The translations under genes were made by a program, and so were the position numbers. This document shows, piece by piece, positions 43,400 through 51,126 of a stretch of 64,000 nucleotides of DNA. The notes beneath the pieces are model-generated. The model saw only the letters and a list, made by a program, of their open reading frames with translations, did no database searches and was not told the origin of the DNA. Location: the NCBI RefSeq assembly GCF_036242395.1, contig NZ_CP108458.1:4712001-4776000 (forward strand). Direction: 5' to 3'. Numbering within the stretch: position 1 is the first letter of the stretch; every line of letters begins with the position of its first letter. This DNA comes from Kitasatospora sp. NBC_01266. GTDB lineage: Bacteria; Actinomycetota; Actinomycetes; Streptomycetales; Streptomycetaceae.

Positions 43400-43753
43400 A
43401 TGCCCGATCTCGAAGCCGCCCTGCACAGCGCCCGTTCGCTGATCCTCGCCGACCTGTCCGCCCGCGACGTGGCTGACGCCGCCGTGGTGTCGCTGGTGGA
43501 GGACGCCGTGACGCACCGCCGGTGGTGGCTGGAGCAGTGGCCGGACGGGGCCGAGTTCGTGCTCGGGCTGATCGCCCAGGACGTGCAGGACGCGCTGCTG
43601 GAGGCGTACGGGCGCTGGCCGCTCTGCGAGGACTGCGCGCGGGCCGATGACGATCCGCACGCGCTCGGCGTGGAGCCGGAGTTGGGCCCCGATCCGCACT
43701 GGGTCTGCGGCAAGCGCGGGGTCGTGGTGGCCGCGGTCGGGTCGCTGACGTGA
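43400..43753 (+). CDS. Conserved hypothetical protein with Cys/His-rich C terminus
   Basis: 117 residues: two helices (LEAALHSARSLILADLSARDVADAAVVSLVEDA) then an aromatic segment HRRWWLEQWPDG and a Cys-rich tail (LCEDC, a later Cys in HWVCGKRG) that may hold a metal. No domain recognised. GACAAT ends six bases before the ATG, giving a leaderless-type start. Convergent with the HD hydrolase across an 8-bp tandem repeat. Confidence 0.65.
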   Translation: MPDLEAALHSARSLILADLSARDVADAAVVSLVEDAVTHRRWWLEQWPDGAEFVLGLIAQDVQDALLEAYGRWPLCEDCARADDDPHALGVEPELGPDPHWVCGKRGVVVAAVGSLT

Positions 43754-43758
43754 TCCTG

Positions 43759-43806
43759 GTTGACCCGTTGACCCGTTGACCCGTTGACCCGTTGACCCGT
43801 TGACCC
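43759..43806 (+). repeat. 8-bp tandem repeat, six copies of GTTGACCC
   Basis: Six perfect units between the stop of the preceding gene and the convergent HD gene. Each unit contains TTGAC (a -35-like string) and TGA, so TGA appears in all three plus frames. Confidence 0.95.
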
Positions 43807-43834
43807 GCCGGGCTGCGCCGGCGCGCGGCCGCGG

Positions 43835-44494
43835 CTACGGCACCGGCTTGCTGAGTTCGGCGAGTTCGGCCGCCAGGTTGGTGCGGGCCGGCCCGTCGTA
43901 GCGGGCGTGCGCGGCGGGGGTGCGGTAGAGCGCGGGCAGCGCCAGCAGTTGGCGCAGGACGGCCGCGCGCTCGCGGCGGAACACGTCCTCGGGCACGAAG
44001 GCGTACTCCGCGCGGACAGCGGCGGTGTACCGGGCGTAGGCCTCGGGAGACCGGCCGAGCACCGCGAGATCGGCATCGCAGAGCACCTCGCCGTTCCGGT
44101 CGCCCGGGGCCGGGTGGTGGTCGACGGTCAGCCGGACCAGCCGGACCACTTCGGCGATCAGCGCGGCCGACAGCCCCGCCTCGCCGAGCGCGCGGATCGC
44201 CAACCGGGCGCTGCGCTCCTCGTTCTCCGAGCGGTCCGGCCGGTACACGGCGTCGTGGAACCAGGCGGCCAGCCGCACCGCGTCCGGGTCCTGGGCGTGC
44301 GCGGCGAGCAGGTCCACCTCGTCCAGCACGGCCAGCAGGTGGTCGGTGGTGTGGTAGCGGCGCTGCGGTTCGGCCCAGCGAGCCAGCAGCGCGCGGCAGT
44401 ACGGCTCGGGGGCGGCGGTGGCGCCGCAGCGCTCCAGCAGGACGTTCCAGCGGTCGATCAGGGCATCGGTCGCGGGGTGCGGTTCGGTCGGCAT
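43835..44494 (-). CDS. HD-domain family metal-dependent phosphohydrolase
   Basis: 219 residues with the pattern YHTTDHLLAVL (near residue 47), LAAWFHDAVYRPD (HD pair), TVDHHPAPGD and CDADLAVLG, typical of the predicted HD phosphohydrolase family of YfbR/metal-dependent type. The substrate is probably a nucleotide but is not known. ATG 44494 is chosen because CAGAAT ends seven bases upstream; ATG 44503 adds three residues. Confidence 0.8.
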   Translation of the reverse strand: MPTEPHPATDALIDRWNVLLERCGATAAPEPYCRALLARWAEPQRRYHTTDHLLAVLDEVDLLAAHAQDPDAVRLAAWFHDAVYRPDRSENEERSARLAIRALGEAGLSAALIAEVVRLVRLTVDHHPAPGDRNGEVLCDADLAVLGRSPEAYARYTAAVRAEYAFVPEDVFRRERAAVLRQLLALPALYRTPAAHARYDGPARTNLAAELAELSKPVP

Positions 44495-44541
44495 GACGGT
44501 CATTCTGCTCCGCGCCCGAGGCTGGACCTATGTGCCGATGA

Positions 44542-44555
44542 TCGATATATATAGA
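44542..44555. promoter_or_regulatory. AT-rich near-palindrome at the padR start
   Basis: TCGATATATATAGA (12 of 14 positions palindromic) ends 4 nt before the padR ATG. It contains a -10-like TATATA and is likely both promoter and autoregulatory operator. Confidence 0.5.
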
Positions 44556-44558
44556 CGC

Positions 44559-44906
44559 ATGACAGGACGGGCCATGCAGGAGCCGACGCTGCTCCTGCTC
44601 ACCGCGCTGGCCGATGCCCCACGGCACGGCTACGCGCTCATCCAGGAAATCGCCACGATCTCCGGCGGCCGGGTCGCGATGCGCACCGGCACGCTCTACG
44701 CCGCGTTGGACCGGCTGCTCGACCAGGGTGTGATCCGGGTCGAGCGCGACGAGGTGGTGGACGGGCGGGCCCGGCGCACCTACGCGCTGGCCGAGCCCGG
44801 GCGCGCCCTGCTCGCCGAGGAGGCCGAGCGGCTGCGTGCCGTGGCCGCCGAGGCCCAGCGCCGGCTCGCCGTCGTGCGACCGGTTGCCAAGGGGGTGTGG
44901 GCATGA
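44559..44906 (+). CDS. PadR-family transcriptional regulator
   Basis: 115-residue PadR winged helix: MQEPTLLLLTALADAPRHGYALIQEIATISGG, the wing TGTLYAALDRLLDQGVIRVERDEVVDGRARRTYALAEPGRALL and a C-terminal helix. PadR proteins generally repress adjacent membrane or transport genes. ATG 44559 may be leaderless; ATG 44574 is the other candidate. Its stop overlaps the start of the downstream membrane gene (ATGA). Confidence 0.9.
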   Translation: MTGRAMQEPTLLLLTALADAPRHGYALIQEIATISGGRVAMRTGTLYAALDRLLDQGVIRVERDEVVDGRARRTYALAEPGRALLAEEAERLRAVAAEAQRRLAVVRPVAKGVWA

Positions 44907-45832
44907 GCGGCCGTCAGAAGGCGCTGCGGCTTGCCCTGCACTGCTACCCGAGGCGCTACCGGATCGAGCGCGGGGCGGAGATCGCGGACGTCTTCGCGGA
45001 GACCACCGAGGCGGCCGGGCGGCTGGCGCGGGCGCGCGAGCTGTACGGCGTCGCCGCGTACGGCAGCCGGCTGCGCCTCGGGCTGACCTCCAGCCAGCCC
45101 GCCGGGCGGCTGTTCGGCACGGCGGCGCCGCTGGTCGCGGGGGCCTGGGCGGGGATCAGCCTGCTCGGGCTGTACATCGTGCTGACCGACGGGCTGCCGA
45201 TCGATCACCTCAGCGTCCACGCGGTGCTCTGGTACGCGCAGTACGTCCTCGCGGGGCCGGCGCTGCTCGCCGCGCTGTTCGACCGGTGGACCCTGGTGCG
45301 CGGCATCGCACTGCTCGCGGCGGGGGCGACGGTGCTGCTGAACGTCGGGTGGGCGGCCGTGCTGATGCCCGACGGGGTCGCGTACCTGCCGGGGTGGGTG
45401 CTCCGGCAGGCGGCTCCGCTGGTCTGGCCGCTGCTGCTGCTCGCGGCGCCCCGGGACCTGCTCGACCTCGACCTGCGCCGAGCCGGTCGGCGCGGGCGCT
45501 GGCCGGCGCTGGCCCTGGCGCCGGGGGCCGGGATCGTCTCCGTCGTGGGGCAGACGGCGAGGGTGGCTTCGGGGCCGTTGACCCCGTGGGCCGAGCTGGG
45601 CGCGACGCTCGCGCTGATCCTGGTGACGGTGGCCGTACTGCGGCGCGGAGCGCTGACCCTCCCGGTACTGGCGCTGTCCGTGTTCTCGCTGCTCGGGCCG
45701 CTCGACGACCTCCGGTACCGCGCCGACGCGTCGAACGGGGAGCTGCTGGTGCTGCCGTTGGCGCTCGCGGCGCTGGTGGAGCTGCGTCGCCGGCGGCAGG
45801 ACCGGGTGGGCACGGGGGCGCCGCTCGGCTGA
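44903..45832 (+). CDS. Polytopic membrane protein coupled to PadR
   Basis: 309 residues. The N-terminal cytosolic segment (LRLALHCYPRRYRIERGAEIADVFAETTE) resembles the helical prefix found with PadR partners. Seven or eight transmembrane helices follow, for example LVAGAWAGISLLGLYIVLT, YVLAGPALLAALF, GIALLAAGATVLLNVGWAAVLM and LVWPLLLLAAP. No transporter signature is visible. Translationally coupled to padR by ATGA, so it is probably the sensor or target of that regulator. Confidence 0.75.
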   Translation: MSGRQKALRLALHCYPRRYRIERGAEIADVFAETTEAAGRLARARELYGVAAYGSRLRLGLTSSQPAGRLFGTAAPLVAGAWAGISLLGLYIVLTDGLPIDHLSVHAVLWYAQYVLAGPALLAALFDRWTLVRGIALLAAGATVLLNVGWAAVLMPDGVAYLPGWVLRQAAPLVWPLLLLAAPRDLLDLDLRRAGRRGRWPALALAPGAGIVSVVGQTARVASGPLTPWAELGATLALILVTVAVLRRGALTLPVLALSVFSLLGPLDDLRYRADASNGELLVLPLALAALVELRRRRQDRVGTGAPLG

Positions 45833-45905
45833 GCCGCCGTTCGACCGTCCGGTGTTTTCGCGGCAGGGGGGTCGCCGGGCGGTCGACCGGTGTGGCAGGC
45901 TACGG

Positions 45906-45921
45906 ATATGTCTAGACCAAT
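45906..45921. promoter_or_regulatory. dre-like sequence over the cutC start codon
   Basis: ATATGTCTAGACCAAT matches the DasR consensus at 12 of 16 positions, including the core GTCTAGACCA, and covers the cutC ATG at 45908. Confidence 0.45.
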
Positions 45922-46594
45922 ATTCGAAGTGATCGCGCTGACCGCTCAGGATGCCAAGGCCGCGCAGGCCGGCGGTGCCGACCGCCTCGAACTGGTCACC
46001 GACATGGCCGCCGACGGCCTCACCCCGACCGTCGCCGGCTTCGCCGCGATCCGGGCCGCCGTGGACCTGCCGCTGCGCGTGATGCTGCGGATCCAGGACG
46101 GGTTCACCCCCGGCGACCTGGACGAGCTGCGCGCCCGGGTGGCGGCGCTGCGGGCCGAGGGCGCCGAGGAGTTCGTGCTCGGTTTCCTGGACCAGGACGG
46201 GAACGTGGACCTGGCCGCGGTGCGGGCGCTCGCGGAGGCGGTGGCCGGCTGTCGCTGGACCTTCCACCGGGCGATCGACCACAGCGCCGACCGCGCCGCG
46301 CTGCGCGCGGCGATCGCGGAGCTGCCGGGCCTGGACACCTTCCTCACGGCGGGCGCTCCCGCCGGGGTGGCCGACGGGCGCGAGGTGCTGACCGGGGAGC
46401 TGGCCAAGGCCGGGGAGCCGGGGTACCGGCAGCGGATCCTGATCGGCGGCGGGCTGCGCGAGGAGCACCTGGCCGAGCTGCGCGCGGAGGGCTTCGACGC
46501 CTTCCACGTGGGCGGCGCGGTGCGGGTGGCGGGCTGGGACTCGCCGGTGGACGTGGCCAAGGTGGCCCGCTGGCGGGAGCTGATCGGGTCCTGA
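45908..46594 (+). CDS. cutC: CutC family protein
   Basis: 228-residue TIM-barrel CutC protein: FEVIALTAQDAKAAQAGGADRLELVTDMAADGLTPT, VMLRIQDGFTPGDLDEL, EFVLGFLDQDGNVD, WTFHRAIDHSADRAALRAAIAELPGLDTFLTAG. CutC was linked to copper tolerance in E. coli, but its catalytic role is unsettled. CAGGCT ends six bases before the ATG, so the start may be leaderless. A dre-like site overlaps the start. Confidence 0.9.
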   Translation: MSRPIFEVIALTAQDAKAAQAGGADRLELVTDMAADGLTPTVAGFAAIRAAVDLPLRVMLRIQDGFTPGDLDELRARVAALRAEGAEEFVLGFLDQDGNVDLAAVRALAEAVAGCRWTFHRAIDHSADRAALRAAIAELPGLDTFLTAGAPAGVADGREVLTGELAKAGEPGYRQRILIGGGLREEHLAELRAEGFDAFHVGGAVRVAGWDSPVDVAKVARWRELIGS

Positions 46595-46640
46595 GACACG
46601 GCCCAGGGGCGGCCGGTGCGCGCCGACCGCCCCCGGTGGG

Positions 46641-48770
46641 TCAGCCCAACTCGGCCGGCAGCGGCTCGGCGTGCAGCACCGTCAGGCCGGAGACCGCACG
46701 GGTCAGCGCCACGTACAGCCGGCGCAGGCCGGTGCGCTGGTCCGGCTCGCCGGCCACCACGGCGGCGGGCTCGTCCAGCACCACGTAGTCGTACTCCAGA
46801 CCCTTGGCCAGCGAGGCCGGCACCAGGGTGAGCCGGGCCTCGGCGGTGGTCTCGGTGCCGGGCGTCAGGTAGCTCAGGCCGGCCTCGGCCAGCGCCTGCT
46901 CGAAGAGCGGCAGCCGGGCGTCGGCGGCGATCAGGCCGGTCGACCCCTCGTGCGCCAGTGCCTCGCGGCAGGCCGCCAGTACCGCCTCGACCTGGCCGTC
47001 CGGCTCGGCCCGGCGGATGCTCAGCGCGCCGACGGTGTCGCGGATCGAGCTGGCGGGGGTCAGCCCGGGCGCGATCGCGGGCAGCAGCCGCGAGGCGTAG
47101 CTGATCACCTCCTCGGGCACCCGGAAGCCGACGGTCAGCTCCTCCACGTGTGCACCCGGCTTGCCCAGGTGGCTCAGCGCCTCGGGCCAACTGCCGGTCG
47201 CCCACGGCGTGGTGCCCTGCGCCAGGTCGCCCAGCACGGTGGCCGAACCGGTGCTGCAGCGCCGGCCCACCGCGCGGTACTGCATCGGCGAGAGGTCCTG
47301 CGCCTCGTCCAGCACCACATGGCCGAGCGAGGGCGTGCGCTGCACCAGGTCGGTCGCCTCGTCCACCAGTACGGCGTCGGCGGCGGTCCACGGCGCGGTC
47401 TTCAGCGAGCGCCCCGGCTTGGGCCACCGGATCGCCGCCTGCTCGTCCGCGTCCAGGATGCCGTCCGCGCAACTCGCCAGGAACTCGGCGTCGGTGAGCA
47501 GCCGGTGCACCAGCTTGGCCGGGTCCACCGGCGGCCAGCAGGCCTTGGTCAGCGCCTTGACCTCGCGGGAGCGGGCCACCGCGTCCTGCACCCGGTCGTC
47601 GGGAGCCTCGCCGCCCTGCTCCATCTTCAGCAGCACGGCGTGCGCGACCCGCTGCGGCAGCGCCTCCATGGCGGCCCCGTAGCGGATCTCCCGGCTCGCC
47701 AACTCCTCGATGATCTCGACCAGTTCGTGGACCTGCACGCGCCAGCGGCGGGAGCCGCGGACCACCATGCAGGGCTCGGCGGGCAGCGTGATGCCCGCGC
47801 GCACCGCGCGGCGCAGCACCTGGGCCAGCCGCGCGTCGCCCTTGATCCTGGCCGCCTCGGCGGAGTCGGTGCCGCGCACCTCGACGTGCCCGACCAGCTG
47901 CTGCACGGTGGCCTGCGCCACGTCCAGCTCGCCCAGCGCGGGCAGCACCTGCTCGATGTAGGAGAGGAAGGAGCTGTTCGGCCCGATCACCAGGGTGCCG
48001 GACTTGGCGAGCCGGTCGCGGTGCGCGTAGAGCAGGTAGGCCACCCGGTGCAGGCCCACCGCCGTCTTCCCGGTGCCGGGGGCGCCCTGCACGCAGACGG
48101 TGCCGGTCACGTCGGCGCGGACGATCTCGTCCTGCTCGGGCTGGATGGTGGCCACGATGTCGCGCATCGGGCCGACGCGGGGCTTCTCGATCTCGGCGGC
48201 GAGCAGCGCGGAGGCGGTGTCCTGCTCCGCCGGGTCGCTCAGGTTCTCGTCCTCGTAGGCGGTCAACTCGCCGCCGGTGTAGCCGAACCGCCGCCGCTTC
48301 TCGATGTCCATCGGGTCCTTGCGGCTGGCCCGGTAGAACGACTGGGAGACCGGCGCGCGCCAGTCCAGCACCATCGGGTCGCCCTCGGCGTCGTGCACGT
48401 GGCGGCGCCCGATGTAGAACCGCTCTCCCACCCGTCGCCCACCATCACCCTCGCTCGGCGCGCTTCGCGCGGCACCTCTTTCTGCGCCCGCGGACTCCTC
48501 GGTCGAGATCGCGTGCTGGAAGTCCAGCCGCCCGAAGAAGAGCGGGGTGTGTGCGAGGTCGGCCAGCGCGGCGATCCGCCGCTCGATCTGGTTGTGCAGC
48601 ACCTGGGCGGTGACCCAGCTGCCGGTGACGTCGGAGATGTCCAGCGCCTGGGCGTCCTCGCGCATCGCGCGCAGGGCGGCGCGGGAGGAGGAGAGGTGGG
48701 CGCGCTCGCGCTGCAGCGGATCGGTGGCGTCGTCGGTGGTGGCGGCGTCGGTGGTGGCGGGGGAGTGCAC
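46641..48770 (-). CDS. HelD-like UvrD-superfamily RNA polymerase-associated helicase
   Basis: 709 residues. An N-terminal coiled coil (about 20-75, RERAHLSSSRAALRAMREDAQ) is followed by a split SF1 helicase: Walker A GAPGTGKT with Lys235, Walker B VVLDEAQDLSPMQY, motif V LAKGLEYDYVVLDEP and motif VI LYVALTRAVSG. This layout fits actinobacterial HelD/HelR, which use ATP to pull RNA polymerase off DNA; HelR also gives rifamycin tolerance. Between HAISTEESA and ERFYIGRRHVHD there is a Gly/Arg/Ser-rich insert of about 28 residues coded by a hairpin-rich stretch. No rifamycin-associated element is seen upstream, so HelD rather than HelR is favoured. Confidence 0.85.
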   Translation of the reverse strand: MHSPATTDAATTDDATDPLQRERAHLSSSRAALRAMREDAQALDISDVTGSWVTAQVLHNQIERRIAALADLAHTPLFFGRLDFQHAISTEESAGAERGAARSAPSEGDGGRRVGERFYIGRRHVHDAEGDPMVLDWRAPVSQSFYRASRKDPMDIEKRRRFGYTGGELTAYEDENLSDPAEQDTASALLAAEIEKPRVGPMRDIVATIQPEQDEIVRADVTGTVCVQGAPGTGKTAVGLHRVAYLLYAHRDRLAKSGTLVIGPNSSFLSYIEQVLPALGELDVAQATVQQLVGHVEVRGTDSAEAARIKGDARLAQVLRRAVRAGITLPAEPCMVVRGSRRWRVQVHELVEIIEELASREIRYGAAMEALPQRVAHAVLLKMEQGGEAPDDRVQDAVARSREVKALTKACWPPVDPAKLVHRLLTDAEFLASCADGILDADEQAAIRWPKPGRSLKTAPWTAADAVLVDEATDLVQRTPSLGHVVLDEAQDLSPMQYRAVGRRCSTGSATVLGDLAQGTTPWATGSWPEALSHLGKPGAHVEELTVGFRVPEEVISYASRLLPAIAPGLTPASSIRDTVGALSIRRAEPDGQVEAVLAACREALAHEGSTGLIAADARLPLFEQALAEAGLSYLTPGTETTAEARLTLVPASLAKGLEYDYVVLDEPAAVVAGEPDQRTGLRRLYVALTRAVSGLTVLHAEPLPAELG

Positions 48771-48836
48771 AGCGAACCTTCCCGGCCGCGTTCTGATGGG
48801 TCGCGGCGGTCTCGTCGTAGCTCACGGTGGAAGCGG

Positions 48837-48861
48837 CCTGACCGGTTGCCGAGCGGTCAGG
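48837..48861. promoter_or_regulatory. Inverted repeat upstream of the HelD-like gene
   Basis: CCTGACCG-N9-CGGTCAGG, perfect 8-bp arms, about 70 bp upstream of the helicase start. In the same gap (48771-49064), CGTTGGC-N6-GCCAACG (48929-48948) is a second inverted repeat. Candidate operators. Confidence 0.5.
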
Positions 48862-49064
48862 GCCTCCCGGCGCGGCCAGGACCGGCAGCACGGTTCGGGA
48901 GGGGGCAGACCGGACAGCTTAGACCCGTCGTTGGCCCGTACGCCAACGGATATTCGCCGGATAAGCGTCTCAGGGGTGTATACGACCGCAGGACGACCCA
49001 GGTCCTGTCAGATACGGCCTTTGGACTGATGTGCCGGCGGCGCCGGAAAACTACCGTGGAACAC

Positions 49065-49298
49065 ATGAGCACCGTGCATCTGCCGGCGCCCCCGGCTGCG
49101 GCCAAGACCCCCCGGGCGCGCACCACCACCGAGTCCCTGTCCATCCTTGCGGTCGGCGCCACCGCGGCCTCCGTCGTGACCGGCGTCCCGCGCCGCCGAA
49201 AGCCGCTGGCCCAGGCCCTGCGCAACGTCGGCATCGTGCTCGACACCGCCGCGCGCGTGGTCCTCCTCGGGCGCGACGGCGTCGGCGTCAAGCTGTAG
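49065..49298 (+). CDS. Small conserved hypothetical protein
   Basis: 77 residues: a Pro/Ala/Thr-rich start, a hydrophobic stretch LSILAVGATAASVVTGV, a basic RRRKP and a C-terminal AARVVLLGRDGVGVKL. It could associate with the membrane. TACCGT ends seven bases before the ATG. Lies between two divergent/convergent helicase genes; no domain is recognised. Confidence 0.6.
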   Translation: MSTVHLPAPPAAAKTPRARTTTESLSILAVGATAASVVTGVPRRRKPLAQALRNVGIVLDTAARVVLLGRDGVGVKL

Positions 49299-49322
49299 CA
49301 GCTGTGTGACTACACGTCGTCG

Positions 49323-50957
49323 TTACACGTCGTCCGCGTCGATGATCCGGTAGGCGTACCCCTGCTCCGCCAGGAACCGCTGGCGGTGCGCGGCGAAGTC
49401 CTGGTCCACCGTGTCGCGGGCCACCACCGAGTAGAAGTGGGCCGAGTGGCCGTCCGCCTTCGGGCGCAGCACCCGGCCCAGCCGCTGGGCCTCCTCCTGA
49501 CGTGAGCCGAACGTCCCGGAGACCTGGATCGCCACCGTGGCCTCGGGCAGGTCGATCGAGAAGTTCGCCACCTTGGAGACCACCAGCACGCTGATCTCCT
49601 TGGTCCGGAACGCCTCGAAGAGCTTCTCGCGCTGGGCGTTGCTGGTCTCGCCCTTGATCACCGGGGCGTTCAGTACCTCGCCCAGCTCGTCCAGCTGGTC
49701 GATGTACTGGCCGATGATCAGCGTCTGGTCCTTCTCGTGCTTCTTGACCAGGGCTTCCACCACCCGGCGCTTGGTCGCGGTGGTGGAGCAGAACCGGTAG
49801 CGCTCCTCCGGCTCGGCGGTCGCGTAGGCGAGCCGCTCGGAGTCGGTCAGCGTGACCCGGACCTCGCAGCAGTCGGCCGGCGCGATGTAGCCCTGCGCCT
49901 CGATCTCCTTCCACGGGGCGTCGAAGCGCTTGGGGCCGATCAGGCTGAACACGTCGCCCTCGCGGCCGTCCTCGCGCACCAGGGTCGCGGTCAGCCCCAG
50001 CCGGCGCCTGGCCTGGAGGTCGGCGGTGAACTTGAAGACCGGCGCGGGCAGCAGGTGCACCTCGTCGTAGACCACCAGGCCCCAGTTGCGGGCGTCGAAC
50101 AGCTCCAGGTGGGCGTAGCTGCCCTTCCGCTTGGTCGTCATCACCTGGTAGGTGGCGATGGTGACCGGGCGGATCTCCTTCTTCGTCCCGCTGTACTCGC
50201 CGATCTCGTCCTCGGTGAGTGAGGTGCGCTTGACCAGCTCGTGCTTCCACTGGCGGGCCGAGACGGTGTTGGTGACCAGGATCAGCGTGGTCGACTTGGC
50301 CTCGGCCATCGCCGCCGCGCCGACCAGCGTCTTGCCCGCGCCGCAGGGCAGCACCACCACACCGCTGCCGCCGTGCCAGAAGCCCTCCACCGCCTGCTGC
50401 TGGTACGGCCGCAGCTGCCAGCCGTCCTGCTCCAGGTCGATCGGGTGCGCCTCGCCGTCCACGTACCCGGCGTGGTCCTCGGCCGGCCAGCCGAGCTTGA
50501 GCAGCACCTGCTTGATCTGCCCGCGCTCGGACGGGTGCACCACCACCATGTCCGGCTCGACCCGGGCCCCGACCAGCGGCGCGACCTTCTTGGACTTCAG
50601 CACCTCTTCCAGCACCGGCCGGTCCGTGGTGGACAGCACCAGCCCGTGCACCGGGTGCTTGCTGAGCTGCAGCCGCCCGTACCGGGCCATGGTGTCGGCC
50701 ACGTCCACCAGCAGCGCGTGCGGCACCGGGTAGCGCGAGTACGTCACCAGCGCGTCCACCACCTGCTCGGCGTCATGCCCGGCGGCCCGCGCGTTCCACA
50801 GCCCCAGCGGCGTCACCCGGTAGGTGTGCACATGCTCGGGCGCCCGCTCCAGCTCGGCGAACGGCGCGATCGCGCGCCGGCAGTCGGCGGCCTGGGGGTG
50901 GTCGATCTCCAGCAGGAGAGTTTTGTCGCTCTGGACGATCAGTGGCCCGTTGTTCAC
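49323..50957 (-). CDS. XPB-type DNA repair helicase
   Basis: 544-residue SF2 helicase of the bacterial XPB/Ercc3 class. An N-terminal damage-recognition-like domain (about 1-180) precedes Walker A PCGAGKT with Lys209, the DEVH box at 298-301, LGLTATLVREDGREGDVFSLIG and VSKVANFSIDLPEATVAIQVSGTFGSRQEEAQRLGRVLRP. Bacterial XPB opens DNA during repair. GTG start with GGAGG about ten bases upstream. In mycobacteria it neighbours a large helicase-associated protein (compare 53574-56090), but here argS and pgeF lie between. Confidence 0.92.
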   Translation of the reverse strand: MNNGPLIVQSDKTLLLEIDHPQAADCRRAIAPFAELERAPEHVHTYRVTPLGLWNARAAGHDAEQVVDALVTYSRYPVPHALLVDVADTMARYGRLQLSKHPVHGLVLSTTDRPVLEEVLKSKKVAPLVGARVEPDMVVVHPSERGQIKQVLLKLGWPAEDHAGYVDGEAHPIDLEQDGWQLRPYQQQAVEGFWHGGSGVVVLPCGAGKTLVGAAAMAEAKSTTLILVTNTVSARQWKHELVKRTSLTEDEIGEYSGTKKEIRPVTIATYQVMTTKRKGSYAHLELFDARNWGLVVYDEVHLLPAPVFKFTADLQARRRLGLTATLVREDGREGDVFSLIGPKRFDAPWKEIEAQGYIAPADCCEVRVTLTDSERLAYATAEPEERYRFCSTTATKRRVVEALVKKHEKDQTLIIGQYIDQLDELGEVLNAPVIKGETSNAQREKLFEAFRTKEISVLVVSKVANFSIDLPEATVAIQVSGTFGSRQEEAQRLGRVLRPKADGHSAHFYSVVARDTVDQDFAAHRQRFLAEQGYAYRIIDADDV

Positions 50958-51085
50958 GTTGCGGAGTCCTCCATCAGGTCGGGCGCAGACCCTCCAGTGT
51001 CGCGCATCGGCGGAGCGTTCGGCGGGGGAGCGGCGGAAGGCGGGGGCGCGCGGAAAACCTGGTGCTCCGGGGGCAGTCGTTTCCC

Positions 51086-51091
51086 TAGCAT
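51086..51091 (+). promoter_or_regulatory. Predicted -10 box of argS
   Basis: TAGCAT 35 bp before the argS ATG, in the 169-bp gap divergent from the XPB gene. Confidence 0.4.
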
Positions 51092-51126
51092 GCTCGGAAC
51101 ATTCGAGCTGGTGACAGGGGTCTGCG

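Noticed and set aside
48771..48960. Rifamycin-associated element upstream of the HelD-like gene
   Set aside because: No GGGGCTTGC...GCAAGGCCC-type sequence is present, only other inverted repeats.
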